Assembly (NCBI GenBank): GCA_015654635.1
Contig: JAATGP010000026.1
Coordinates: 1 to 52,983 of the forward strand
Source: Alphaproteobacteria bacterium
GTDB lineage: Bacteria > Pseudomonadota > Alphaproteobacteria > Micropepsales > Micropepsaceae
Direction of reading: 5' to 3'
DNA length: 52,983 bases
Part shown: positions 45,026-52,519 of the stretch, one piece after another
Position numbering within the stretch: the stretch's first letter is position 1
Layout of the letters: each line of letters opens with the position of its first letter
Notes under the pieces: model-generated
What the model saw: only the letters and a program-made list of their open reading frames with translations
The model's database searches: none
What the model was told of the DNA's origin: nothing
Translations under genes and position numbers: made by a program

Positions 45026-45934
45026 TTATGTGTTGCTCGACGCTCGCTGCCACGCCTTCTCCGCCAGATGTAGAGCCCCAAGCAGGCCAGATTGCTGGCC
45101 GATACCGGGCGCGACGACGAGGGCATCCACGTCAGCAGCGTCTCCGAAATAACCATTACCGAGATCCTTCGCGGCATGCGCGACCCGATCCAAGAGCCCC
45201 GGCGTATTGCTCACCCCGCCGCCAAAGACGATACGGCGTGGCGACAAGACCGCCTGTAGCGCCACCACCAACTGACCGAGATAGTACGCGATCATCTCAT
45301 GGGCGATGTGGTTCTGCGGCAGATGCGAAAGCGATGCACCCCAGCGTTCGGCAATGGCTGGACCGGAGGCGAGCCCCTCCAAGCAATCGCCATGAAATGG
45401 ACAGGTGCCTTCGAAAGCAACATCGTCGGGATGGCGACGCGGTAGAAAATGGCCGACTTCCGGATGACGCAGCCCGTGAATAGCCCGCCCATTCACAGTC
45501 GTGCCACCACCGATGCCAGTGCCAACCGTAACATATGTGGCGATGTTACAGTCTCTTGCGGCGCCCCAGCGATATTCGGCCAGCGCCGCACCGTTCACAT
45601 CCGTGTCGAAGCCGAGCGGAACACCAAACGCCGCCGTTAGGGGCTGCACCAACGAGGTTTGGCTCCAGCCACGCTTGGGTGTTTTTAGAATGCGGCCCCA
45701 ATCGGCAGCCCCGGGACGCACACCGGCGGGGCCGAAGCTTGCAATCCCAATGGCATGAAGCGGACCGCTGCGGAGCACCTCTTCACGAAAATAAGCCGTG
45801 ACCTTGGCCATGGTTTCTTCAGGGTCTGTGGTTGGGATACGTTCCGCTACCGATAGATCCTGTGGGGACGAACCAACAGCGCAGACAAACTTGGTACCAC
45901 CAGCCTCGATCGCACCAAAGCGGCGTGCAGCCAT
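45026..45934 (-). CDS. ROK-family fructokinase
   Basis: The 302-residue kinase phosphorylates fructose (possibly also glucose) with ATP. It shows FGAIEAGGTKFVCAVG, FDTDVNGAALAEYRWGA, VTVGTGIGGGTTVNGR and the ROK zinc site HPEVGHFLPRR, then CPFHGDCLEGLASGPAI, as in ScrK-type fructokinases. I start at ATG 45934, with GAGGAGGG about 5 nt upstream; the frame extends to 46117 but overlaps the phosphorylase gene without a site. It follows sucrose phosphorylase, whose products are glucose-1-phosphate and fructose, so fructokinase is the natural call over glucokinase. Confidence 0.9.
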   Translation of the reverse strand: MAARRFGAIEAGGTKFVCAVGSSPQDLSVAERIPTTDPEETMAKVTAYFREEVLRSGPLHAIGIASFGPAGVRPGAADWGRILKTPKRGWSQTSLVQPLTAAFGVPLGFDTDVNGAALAEYRWGAARDCNIATYVTVGTGIGGGTTVNGRAIHGLRHPEVGHFLPRRHPDDVAFEGTCPFHGDCLEGLASGPAIAERWGASLSHLPQNHIAHEMIAYYLGQLVVALQAVLSPRRIVFGGGVSNTPGLLDRVAHAAKDLGNGYFGDAADVDALVVAPGIGQQSGLLGALHLAEKAWQRASSNT

Positions 45935-45989
45935 AGCGCCCTCCTCTATCGTTTCTTCTGGCCCGGTTTTTATGGCCAGTTTTGAAAAG

Positions 45990-47513
45990 CTACTCGGCAG
46001 CATTATACGGTTTGTGTTGCAATGCAGCCTCTTCCACCACACCGGAAAAAATGAACTGACGGATATGGATGCCATCCGTGTAGCGCAATTCGCCACAACC
46101 TTGCTCGAAATTAACAACCAACTGGGCCCAATCAGCCGCTTTCGACCAGCGCAAAGCTAACGCAGCATCAGAGAATATATCCATCGTCATTTTTCCAGAG
46201 AAGGCCGCATGCGTGTTGCGCAGACGAATCAGCTCCAAGAGCCGCCTGACAGGGGCGGTTTCCAAATGGCGTTCCAATTCTTCGCGCGAATAATAATGGC
46301 GATTGATGTCACGTCCCACACCCGTTTTGCGAAGCAGATCGACATCATTGGTGCCGCACATAAGCCCCACATAATAAATTTGTGGGATGCCAGGTAGAAA
46401 AAATTGAATAGCGCGCGCCAAGAGGTAACGCTCGACATCGCGTTCCATGGCGTCGAAGAAGGTGCAATTGACCTGATAGAGATCGAGGTTAGAAGCGGCG
46501 GACCCCGTCGCCTGGCGGCTCTCGCCTTTTGTGCGTTTGTGGATGATCTCGATCAGCGCATCCAATTCTTTGGCAGGAACAAGTCCGGGGCGGGCCATAC
46601 GGTCGGTCGCATCGGCACCGATATCGATAATTCCGATGCCGTCATGAGTGTCCAAAACCGACAAAGCATTGGAGGGCCGGATCCGAATCCACTCCGCAAG
46701 ATACTTTGCTGTTTTGAACGCGAAAGCGTGCAAAAGCAGTGGCGGAAGCGCGAAATCGTAGACCCAGTCCACTAGCTTAGCGACCTCGATCTGCTGGCGA
46801 TAGTAAGAATGCACTTCAACCAGCACTTCGATAGCGAACTCACGCGCACGGCTCTTTAGACGATCAATAAAGGCATAAGTCTCAGGTATCATAAAACAGC
46901 TGCTACCAGGCCGCTTCACCGCATAACCAACGGCGTCGAGCCGAATGATGCGGATGCCTGCCTCGCGGAATTGCCTCAGAATGCCGTCCAGATGCACCTC
47001 ACCTTCCACCCGCTCGACATTGATATCGATCTGCTGGGGCGTGAAGGTCGTCCAATAGTCGCGCTCTTCGCCAGTACCCAACATTTTTTTGGTAAAAGGA
47101 AGACCCGGCCGGGGACGGTAGATTGCCGACAACTCATCTTGCGTCGGGCCTAAGGGAAATACGTCGTCTTTGGTCAAAAAGAGCTTATCGTAAGGCGAGG
47201 CCGCGCCGCGGCCTAGAACATCTTGGAACTGCGGAGATTCGGCGGACATGTGATTGACGATCACGTCAGCCATGATGTCGACATCCTGAGCCAAGGCTTC
47301 GACATCGGACCAGCATCCGACTTTCGGATCAACCAGAGTATGATCGATGGGGTCGAAGCCGGCATCAGCCCCATCAATTGGCAGAAAGAAGGGAAGGATA
47401 TGGACCGCCCCGAAGACGTCCTTCAGTGACCCCGTCATTAGGCCATGCAGGTCCTTAAGCGTCTGACCGCCGAACCGGTTCACATAGGTAATTAGCTGGA
47501 CTTTATTCTTCAT
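45990..47513 (-). CDS. gtfA: Sucrose phosphorylase (GH13_18)
   Basis: The enzyme splits sucrose with phosphate into alpha-glucose-1-phosphate and fructose in the cytoplasm, saving one ATP. The 507-residue protein matches the bifidobacterial enzyme almost motif for motif: MKNKVQLITYVNRFGG, VHILPFFLPIDGADAGFDPIDHT, IYRPRPGLPF, FTPQQIDIN, nucleophile Asp193 (IRLDAVGYAVKRPGSSCFM), acid Glu233 (VLVEVHSYY), Asp291 (VLDTHDGIG), ATGSAASNLDLYQVN and GRDINRHYY. Related enzymes act on sucrose-6-phosphate or glucosylglycerol, but the close fit favours sucrose. The start is ATG 47513. There is no ribosome site, and the promoter places the -10 box 7 nt upstream, so the mRNA may be leaderless. Confidence 0.92.
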   Translation of the reverse strand: MKNKVQLITYVNRFGGQTLKDLHGLMTGSLKDVFGAVHILPFFLPIDGADAGFDPIDHTLVDPKVGCWSDVEALAQDVDIMADVIVNHMSAESPQFQDVLGRGAASPYDKLFLTKDDVFPLGPTQDELSAIYRPRPGLPFTKKMLGTGEERDYWTTFTPQQIDINVERVEGEVHLDGILRQFREAGIRIIRLDAVGYAVKRPGSSCFMIPETYAFIDRLKSRAREFAIEVLVEVHSYYRQQIEVAKLVDWVYDFALPPLLLHAFAFKTAKYLAEWIRIRPSNALSVLDTHDGIGIIDIGADATDRMARPGLVPAKELDALIEIIHKRTKGESRQATGSAASNLDLYQVNCTFFDAMERDVERYLLARAIQFFLPGIPQIYYVGLMCGTNDVDLLRKTGVGRDINRHYYSREELERHLETAPVRRLLELIRLRNTHAAFSGKMTMDIFSDAALALRWSKAADWAQLVVNFEQGCGELRYTDGIHIRQFIFSGVVEEAALQHKPYNAAE

Positions 47514-47520
47514 GCAGGAC

Positions 47521-47548
47521 ATAATACAATCGATTGCATAAATGTAAA
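47521..47548 (-). promoter_or_regulatory. Sucrose phosphorylase promoter with embedded LacI-type operator
   Basis: On the minus strand: TTTACA (47543-47548), a 16-base spacer and TATTAT (47521-47526). The operator TACAATCGATTGCA (47525-47538) covers the spacer and touches the -10 box. The gap between this promoter and the divergent MFS gene is only 57 bases, so one bound repressor could control both. The ATG of the phosphorylase begins 8 bases after the -10 box. Confidence 0.75.
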
Positions 47549-47570
47549 GAGAACTGGAGAGGGAAACACC

Positions 47571-48830
47571 ATGCAACATCGTCCGGGCGTCTATGACGCA
47601 CGCAATAAGACCCTTTTAAAGGGGCTGACATGCCTGATGTTCATGATGTTTGCGATGACGAGTGATGCGGTGGGAAGCGTCATTCCACACCTCATCAAGG
47701 ATTTCGGCCTCAGCCTCACCGCGGCCGGTACATTCCATTACGTGCCCATGGCCACCATCGCCACGGGTGCAATCCTGCTGGGCTTCATGGCGGACAAACT
47801 CGGCCGCCGGCGGACCATTGTAATCGGGCTTATTCTCTATGGCGTGAGCTCTGCCCTGTTCGCCTTCGGTAGCCACTTTTCCTACTTCGTGGTGCTGCTG
47901 GCGGTTTCCGGGCTCGGCGTCGCTGTCTTCAAGACGGGCGCATTGGCGCTTATTGGCGACGTTACCACATCGACTGCCGAACATTCCTCACTGATGAACA
48001 CGGTGGAAGGATTCTTTGCGACCGGCGCCATTATCGGTCCTGCCATCGTCGCCACCCTGCTCGCTCAAGGCCTGTCATGGAAATGGCTTTACGTCGCTGC
48101 GGCCGTGATGTGCGCGATATTGATTCTCCTCTCGCTGACCGTTCGCTATCCGACGAAGGTTGCGGCACAAACACCGACTTCTTTTGCACACACACTAAAG
48201 ATGGCTCGCGATCCTTATGCCCTCGCCTTCTCCGCCCTGATCATGCTCTACGTGGCTGTGGAAGTGGCCATCTATGTCTGGATGCCAACCTATCTTGCCG
48301 GCTACAAAGGCTCCATTGCTTGGCTACCGGTTTATGCCCTCACCATTTTCTTTGTTCTGCGGGCCGCAGGCCGCTTTCTTGGCGCTTGGATGATCCGTTT
48401 CGTGCCCTGGACACTGATGCTGGCGTTGTTTTCGGCGGCCATCTTCGCATGTTTTGCCGGTGCGCTAATCGGAGGCCCCACAACAGGTGCGGTCCTCTTG
48501 CCTGCCTCCGGCCTATTCATGTCGGTGATGTATCCAACCCTGAACTCCAAAGGCATCAGCTGTTTCCGTAAATCCGAGCACGGTGCGGCAGCCGGACTAA
48601 TCCTGTTCTTCACGGCAGTATCGGCAGCGGCCGCGCCGCTAGCCATGGGCGCCATCAGCGATGCCTGCGGCGGTGTGCAATACGGCTTCTGGCTGGCCAC
48701 CGGCTTTGCCTTCCTGCTTTTTGCCGGACTGGCAGTCAACCTTGTCTTTGATCCAGCAAAGCGTCGCCTGCAGACGCTGGAAGAAGTCGAGAATTCCGCA
48801 GAAAGGAGCGCAAAAACCGTTTTGGTCTAA
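47571..48830 (+). CDS. MFS sugar transporter of the sucrose locus
   Basis: The 419-residue inner-membrane protein has about 12 hydrophobic segments and MFS signatures: FMADKLGRRRTIVIGLILYG between helices 2 and 3, GLGVAVFKTGALALIGDV, and MNTVEGFFATGAIIGPAIVATLLAQG, with an acidic-loop repeat in the second half. The NTVEGFFATGAIIGP stretch resembles the fucose/glucose-galactose permease (FHS) group. GGAGAGGG lies 8-15 nt before the ATG. It is divergent from sucrose phosphorylase with a shared operator, so it probably imports sucrose or its de-acylated precursor from the periplasm by proton symport. Its stop overlaps the lacI-type stop by 3 bases. Confidence 0.9.
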   Translation: MQHRPGVYDARNKTLLKGLTCLMFMMFAMTSDAVGSVIPHLIKDFGLSLTAAGTFHYVPMATIATGAILLGFMADKLGRRRTIVIGLILYGVSSALFAFGSHFSYFVVLLAVSGLGVAVFKTGALALIGDVTTSTAEHSSLMNTVEGFFATGAIIGPAIVATLLAQGLSWKWLYVAAAVMCAILILLSLTVRYPTKVAAQTPTSFAHTLKMARDPYALAFSALIMLYVAVEVAIYVWMPTYLAGYKGSIAWLPVYALTIFFVLRAAGRFLGAWMIRFVPWTLMLALFSAAIFACFAGALIGGPTTGAVLLPASGLFMSVMYPTLNSKGISCFRKSEHGAAAGLILFFTAVSAAAAPLAMGAISDACGGVQYGFWLATGFAFLLFAGLAVNLVFDPAKRRLQTLEEVENSAERSAKTVLV

Positions 48831-49852
48831 CGAACGGTCGATTCGCGAACGATGAGCTTTGGGGCCATAATAACAGATTGCGTGGCCTCTCCTTCTATCC
48901 GGCGGAACAGCAGTTCCACGAGTTTCTGGGCGCCCATCTCGATATCCTGACGAATGGTGGTCAGAGGCGGATTGGTTTGCGCTGCGAGCGAAAGGTCGTC
49001 GTAGCCCACGACGGAGACGTCTTCCGGCACCCGCAAACCATGCGCGTTGAGCGCGCGGATGACGTTGATTGCAATGACATCTGTCGCGCAAACGACGCCG
49101 TCGAACTTTTCGCGGTGACCGATGAAGGTTCTCATGGACTCAAAGACCTTCTCGGCGGTCATGTGAGTTGGCACCACTTGTTTCTTGGCGGTGCCAGCCG
49201 GGGCCCGTTCGAGTGCCTGCACATAGCCCTTATGACGCAGACGAAACTCGGGCACCTTGATGTCCCCGGCAAAAACGATACGGCGGCGGCCAATAGCCAA
49301 AAGATGCTCGGTCGCCAGCTTACCGCCACCAACATTGTCGGAGCCAACGGTACAATAGGATTGGTGATCGATGCGGCCCCCCCAGACGACGAGAGGCTGG
49401 TATTTCCCCGCAACGGCCTCCAGCGCCGAATGCTCCGTGCTCTGTCCGATGACAATGATTCCGTCTGAGCGTTTGGAGGCGATCAATTCGGTGAGCCAGT
49501 CCTCCATCGGCGGAACAACTTTTTGGAGAAAGAGCCCGTGGCCCCTTTGTGTAATCTCATCCGCCAAATGCCCGATCATCTGCACAAAGAAAGGATCGGT
49601 CAGCGGCTGTGCCGCTTCGTGCCCAAGCGGAATCACAACACTGACGCTTTCGGTGCGTTGCAGGCGAAGACTGCGCGCGGCCGCATTGACCGTGTAGCCC
49701 TGAGTGCGAGCGATTCGCAGAATTTTGTCTCGCACTTTTTTTGCCACCAGCGGGCTTCCCGCCAGGGCCCGCGACACGGTGGACGCATGCACTCCGGCGA
49801 GGCGCGCGATGTCGGCCATTTTGGGCGGACCATTATCTTTGGGGCTTGGCAT
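48827..49852 (-). CDS. LacI-family transcriptional repressor of the sugar locus
   Basis: The 341-residue regulator has a LacI helix-turn-helix at about residues 12-33 (MADIARLAGVHASTVSRALAG), a hinge helix region (YTVNAAARSLRLQRTESV) and a periplasmic-binding-protein-like sensor domain (VSVVIPLGHEAAQPLTDPFF, GIIVIGQS, VGSDNVGGGKLATEHLLAIGRRRIVFAGD, VSVVGYDDLSLAAQTNPPLTTIRQD). I start at ATG 49852; upstream in-frame codons reach 49948 but precede the DNA-binding domain by an unlikely 32 residues. It converges on the MFS gene and is divergent from the SGNH hydrolase gene. The nearby palindromes CAATCGATTG are of LacI type with a central CG, so it is the natural candidate to bind them. Confidence 0.92.
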   Translation of the reverse strand: MPSPKDNGPPKMADIARLAGVHASTVSRALAGSPLVAKKVRDKILRIARTQGYTVNAAARSLRLQRTESVSVVIPLGHEAAQPLTDPFFVQMIGHLADEITQRGHGLFLQKVVPPMEDWLTELIASKRSDGIIVIGQSTEHSALEAVAGKYQPLVVWGGRIDHQSYCTVGSDNVGGGKLATEHLLAIGRRRIVFAGDIKVPEFRLRHKGYVQALERAPAGTAKKQVVPTHMTAEKVFESMRTFIGHREKFDGVVCATDVIAINVIRALNAHGLRVPEDVSVVGYDDLSLAAQTNPPLTTIRQDIEMGAQKLVELLFRRIEGEATQSVIMAPKLIVRESTVR

Positions 49853-50055
49853 GATCAAGTTTCGTTTCAAGCGTGACCACAGAGTTGTACTTGCTTTCCC
49901 GCGCCGCCAAAAGAGTTTCGCCATCAGGATCAACCTATGTCGCAACACGATCTACGCGACATCCCTGGCATAATGCGGCAAACCGGAAGCGAGATTACGC
50001 AAAAGGCCAATGAAGCAGGTCACCTGTTCCGGCCAAAGTGCACATCAATGTTTGA

Positions 50056-50079
50056 TTGACGAATTGCAATCGTTTGCAA
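50056..50079 (+). promoter_or_regulatory. Operator and probable promoter of the SGNH hydrolase gene
   Basis: TTGCAATCGTTTGCAA (50064-50079) is a 16-base palindrome with one mismatch, matching the operators at the phosphorylase and the TonB receptor. TTGACG (50056-50061) upstream may be a -35 box, with a weak -10 around AATACC, so the operator would fill the spacer as at the phosphorylase promoter. The region is shared with the divergent lacI-type gene, which may therefore control itself. Confidence 0.65.
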
Positions 50080-50116
50080 TACCCTTGTCCCAATGCCATA
50101 TCCGGAGGGGAGAAAA

Positions 50117-51397
50117 ATGCGCGGAGCCCATTGGAGAAGAGCCACAGCAGGGCTGTTGTTCGCTTTAGCGTCAGCGGCACTATCATCCTGCCATGCGGAG
50201 TCGGCCGCGAGAAAGCCTGCCTTGTTGCACTGGTATGCGAGTTGGACGGCCAGCCCGTTTGATTGTGCGGGCCTTCCACCGGCAATTTTTGGCCCCTCGA
50301 CGGAGGTAATTGCCGACCAGACCATCCGGCAACAGATCACCGTCAGCCATGGCGGCTCACAATTGCGTGTCCGACTCTCCAATGAATACGGCAAAGCACC
50401 CTTGCACATCGGGGCTGCCTCTGTGGGCTACCATGCAACGGGCCATATCGTGAGGACCCCGCTGACCTTTGGCGGCTCCGCAACCATTACAGCCCAAGCA
50501 GGCGCGCCCGTGGTATCAGACCCTATCGCGGTGACATTGCCGGACGGCGCAAACCTCGAAATCAGCCTCTATCTGCCCGACAAAACTCCGGTTCAGACCT
50601 TCCACCTCCTGGGCCTGCAGCAGAGCGTCATTTCCGGTTCTGGCAACTTCGTGAGCGCCGATATGCTTCCGGGTGCGACACCTTTCGAGATTATCGAAAA
50701 AATGAGTGGCCGACGCTTCTCAGCGCGCCTATTCCTCAGCGAGGTGGATATGGCTGGCAGCACGCCGGTGAAAACGGTCGTAACCTTTGGTGATTCCATC
50801 ACCGACGGTATGGGATCTACGCCCGATCAAAACCGGCGCTGGCCCGATTACCTGTCTCGCCGCATTTTTCAGGCAAAAATGAACCTATCCGTGGTCAACC
50901 AAGGCATTGGCGGAAATCAGGTGCTGGCCAGAGGTCTGGGTGACAGCGCACTGGCCCGTTTTGATCGCGACGCCGTGGCTCTGCCCGGCGCCGCCACCAT
51001 CATCCTGATGGAAGGCATCAATGACATCGGCTTTTCCGGCAATATGGTTCCAGGGTTCTCACGCACTGACATCATTTCGTCCGACGAGATCGTCCAAGGT
51101 TACCGCCAACTAATCGCGCGGGCCCATGCACGCGGGATGCGCATCATCGGCGCCACCATGACAGCCTTCGCGGGCTCTCCTGCCTTTACACCTGAAAAGG
51201 AAGCCATCCGCCAAGCCGTCAACACCTGGATTCGCAACAGCGGAGCCTTCGACGCTGTGATCGATTTTGACGCCGTGACCAGAGATCCCCAAAAACCAGA
51301 TCAACTGAACCCCGCCTTCAACGGCGGTGATCACATCCACCTGAACGATGCCGGCTATGAAACCATGGCAGCAGCAATCCCGCTATCCAAACTTTAA
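50117..51397 (+). CDS. SGNH/GDSL-family esterase, probable lipoprotein
   Basis: The 426-residue protein has a lipoprotein-type signal (MRGAHWRRATAGLLFALASAALSSC; lipobox LSSC). An N-terminal beta-sandwich-like domain follows at about residues 35-210 (WYASWTASPFDC, TIRQQITVSHGGSQLRVRLSNEYG). The SGNH fold comes next: block I TFGDSITDGMGS (Ser), Gly/Asn in NQGIGGNQVL, GINDIGFSG, and Asp/His in GGDHIHLNDAGYETMA. This layout matches secreted esterases acting on acylated saccharides and related lipases. I start at ATG 50117, with GGAGGGGAG about 5 nt upstream; 50093 would contain that site. An operator lies 38 bases upstream. It is the third exported esterase of the regulon and has a different fold from the other two. 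Confidence 0.9.
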   Translation: MRGAHWRRATAGLLFALASAALSSCHAESAARKPALLHWYASWTASPFDCAGLPPAIFGPSTEVIADQTIRQQITVSHGGSQLRVRLSNEYGKAPLHIGAASVGYHATGHIVRTPLTFGGSATITAQAGAPVVSDPIAVTLPDGANLEISLYLPDKTPVQTFHLLGLQQSVISGSGNFVSADMLPGATPFEIIEKMSGRRFSARLFLSEVDMAGSTPVKTVVTFGDSITDGMGSTPDQNRRWPDYLSRRIFQAKMNLSVVNQGIGGNQVLARGLGDSALARFDRDAVALPGAATIILMEGINDIGFSGNMVPGFSRTDIISSDEIVQGYRQLIARAHARGMRIIGATMTAFAGSPAFTPEKEAIRQAVNTWIRNSGAFDAVIDFDAVTRDPQKPDQLNPAFNGGDHIHLNDAGYETMAAAIPLSKL

Positions 51398-51417
51398 GCC
51401 GTACCTGGATCGTGGAC

Positions 51418-51459
51418 AACTTGAGGTGAGGTAATAAATCCCATACCTCAAGTTCCTTT
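51418..51459 (+). terminator. Terminator after the SGNH hydrolase gene
   Basis: AACTTGAGGT (51418-51427) pairs perfectly with ACCTCAAGTT (51445-51454), followed by CCTTTC. It lies 21 bases past the stop. The loop is 17 bases. It may also serve the decayed gene on the other strand. Confidence 0.65.
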
Positions 51460-51469
51460 CAGACGTTTG

Positions 51470-52160
51470 TCACTTGGTGCTTTTCAACTCCCCCATATCC
51501 GGCTTCAAAAGAGTTTGTGGCGCATTGTTGAAAATCATCGCGGGCATAGTCTTAGCGGACAACACCTCTGGCACGAGACCATAGCCAGTCATCGTCTCAT
51601 AGTGAGCATCTGTGTGATCTCGAGCTGCGGATTCGCCTTGGCCAGCACCACTCCGCTTGCACGCCGCAGAGGGGAACGTCTGAAACCGCGCGAGATTGCT
51701 GCCGTCGAAACCGAATTCAGCTGGTACCAGATTTGCCAGCCGATGCAATTTTTCTTGGTGTTGCTTGGCAAGAAGAAGCCACTTTGCACAATCGCGCGGT
51801 GAAACAGACCCTGGGCGGTCAGCATGCCCATCAGCGTGCCAACTTTCGCTCCGCCGCCCGACTGGCCGATGATCGTGACGCAATCAGGATCGCCACCAAA
51901 AATAAAGACATTACCGCGTACCCATTGCAGCGCCGCCACGATGTCAAACATCCCGGCGTTACCGGATTGGGCGTAATGAGCGCCGTATTTGGAAATATCC
52001 AGAACGCCGAGGATGTTTAGCCGCTGGTTCAACATCACCACCACAACATCAACGCGGCGGGCGAGATTTTTGCCGCCGAAGGCAGGAAGGTCATTGCCAT
52101 ATCCCGAGCAAAGCCACCGCCATACAGCCAAACCATCACTGACGTCTCTTGATGCCGTTG
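51470..52160 (-). pseudogene. Type-B carboxylesterase remnant, frameshifted and cut by an IS element
   Basis: The main frame carries clear carboxylesterase family sequence: NLARRVDVVVVMLNQRLNIL, GNAGMFDIVAALQWVRGNV, FGGDPDCVTIIGQSGGGAKV (nucleophile Ser) and GLFHRAIVQSG. The oxyanion part (VMVWLYGGGFARD) is in another frame near 52110, and later sequence (LVPAEFGFDGSNLARFQTFP, GLVPEVLSAKTMPA) is in a third. The N-terminal third is missing where the IS3-type element begins at about 52169, and the C-terminal half is absent. At least two frameshifts show it is dead. Before decay it would have been the fourth esterase of the locus. Confidence 0.8.
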
Positions 52161-52229
52161 ATGCCTAGTGAGCTGCTGCCGGTTTTGAAGACACCGAGTT
52201 AGGTGTTTTTATGGAACCGGAGGTGGATC

Positions 52230-52519
52230 ATGGAACGACGGAAGTTTACGCGAGAGTTCAAGCTTGAGGCGGTCAAACTGATCAAGGAGCGTGGCGTGGC
52301 CTACGCGCAGGCATCCCAAGATTTGGGTGTGCACCAGACGGTGCTGCGCAATTGGGTCAAGGAGCTTGCGGGCGATCCGCAGCATTCCTTTCCCGGCCAT
52401 GGGCAGCAGAAGCCCGAACAGGCCGAGATCGCGCGATTGAAGCGCGAAGTGGCGAGCTCAAAGCAGAGCGCGACATCCTAAAAAAAGCCGCGGCCTACTT
52501 CGCGAAGGAGAGCCTGTGA
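52230..52519 (+). pseudogene. IS3-family OrfA (helix-turn-helix), frameshifted
   Basis: OrfA would bind the element ends. It starts MERRKFTREFKLEAVKLIKE and has the HTH_Tnp_1 motif AQASQDLGVHQTVLRNWVKE. After LKREVA the current frame goes to SSKQSATS and stops at 52481. The next frame gives LKAERDILKKAAAYFAKESL and stops at 52519, exactly as in intact relatives. One base is missing near 52454. The slippery A-run lies after the premature stop, so an OrfAB fusion transposase could not be made from this copy. Confidence 0.8.
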
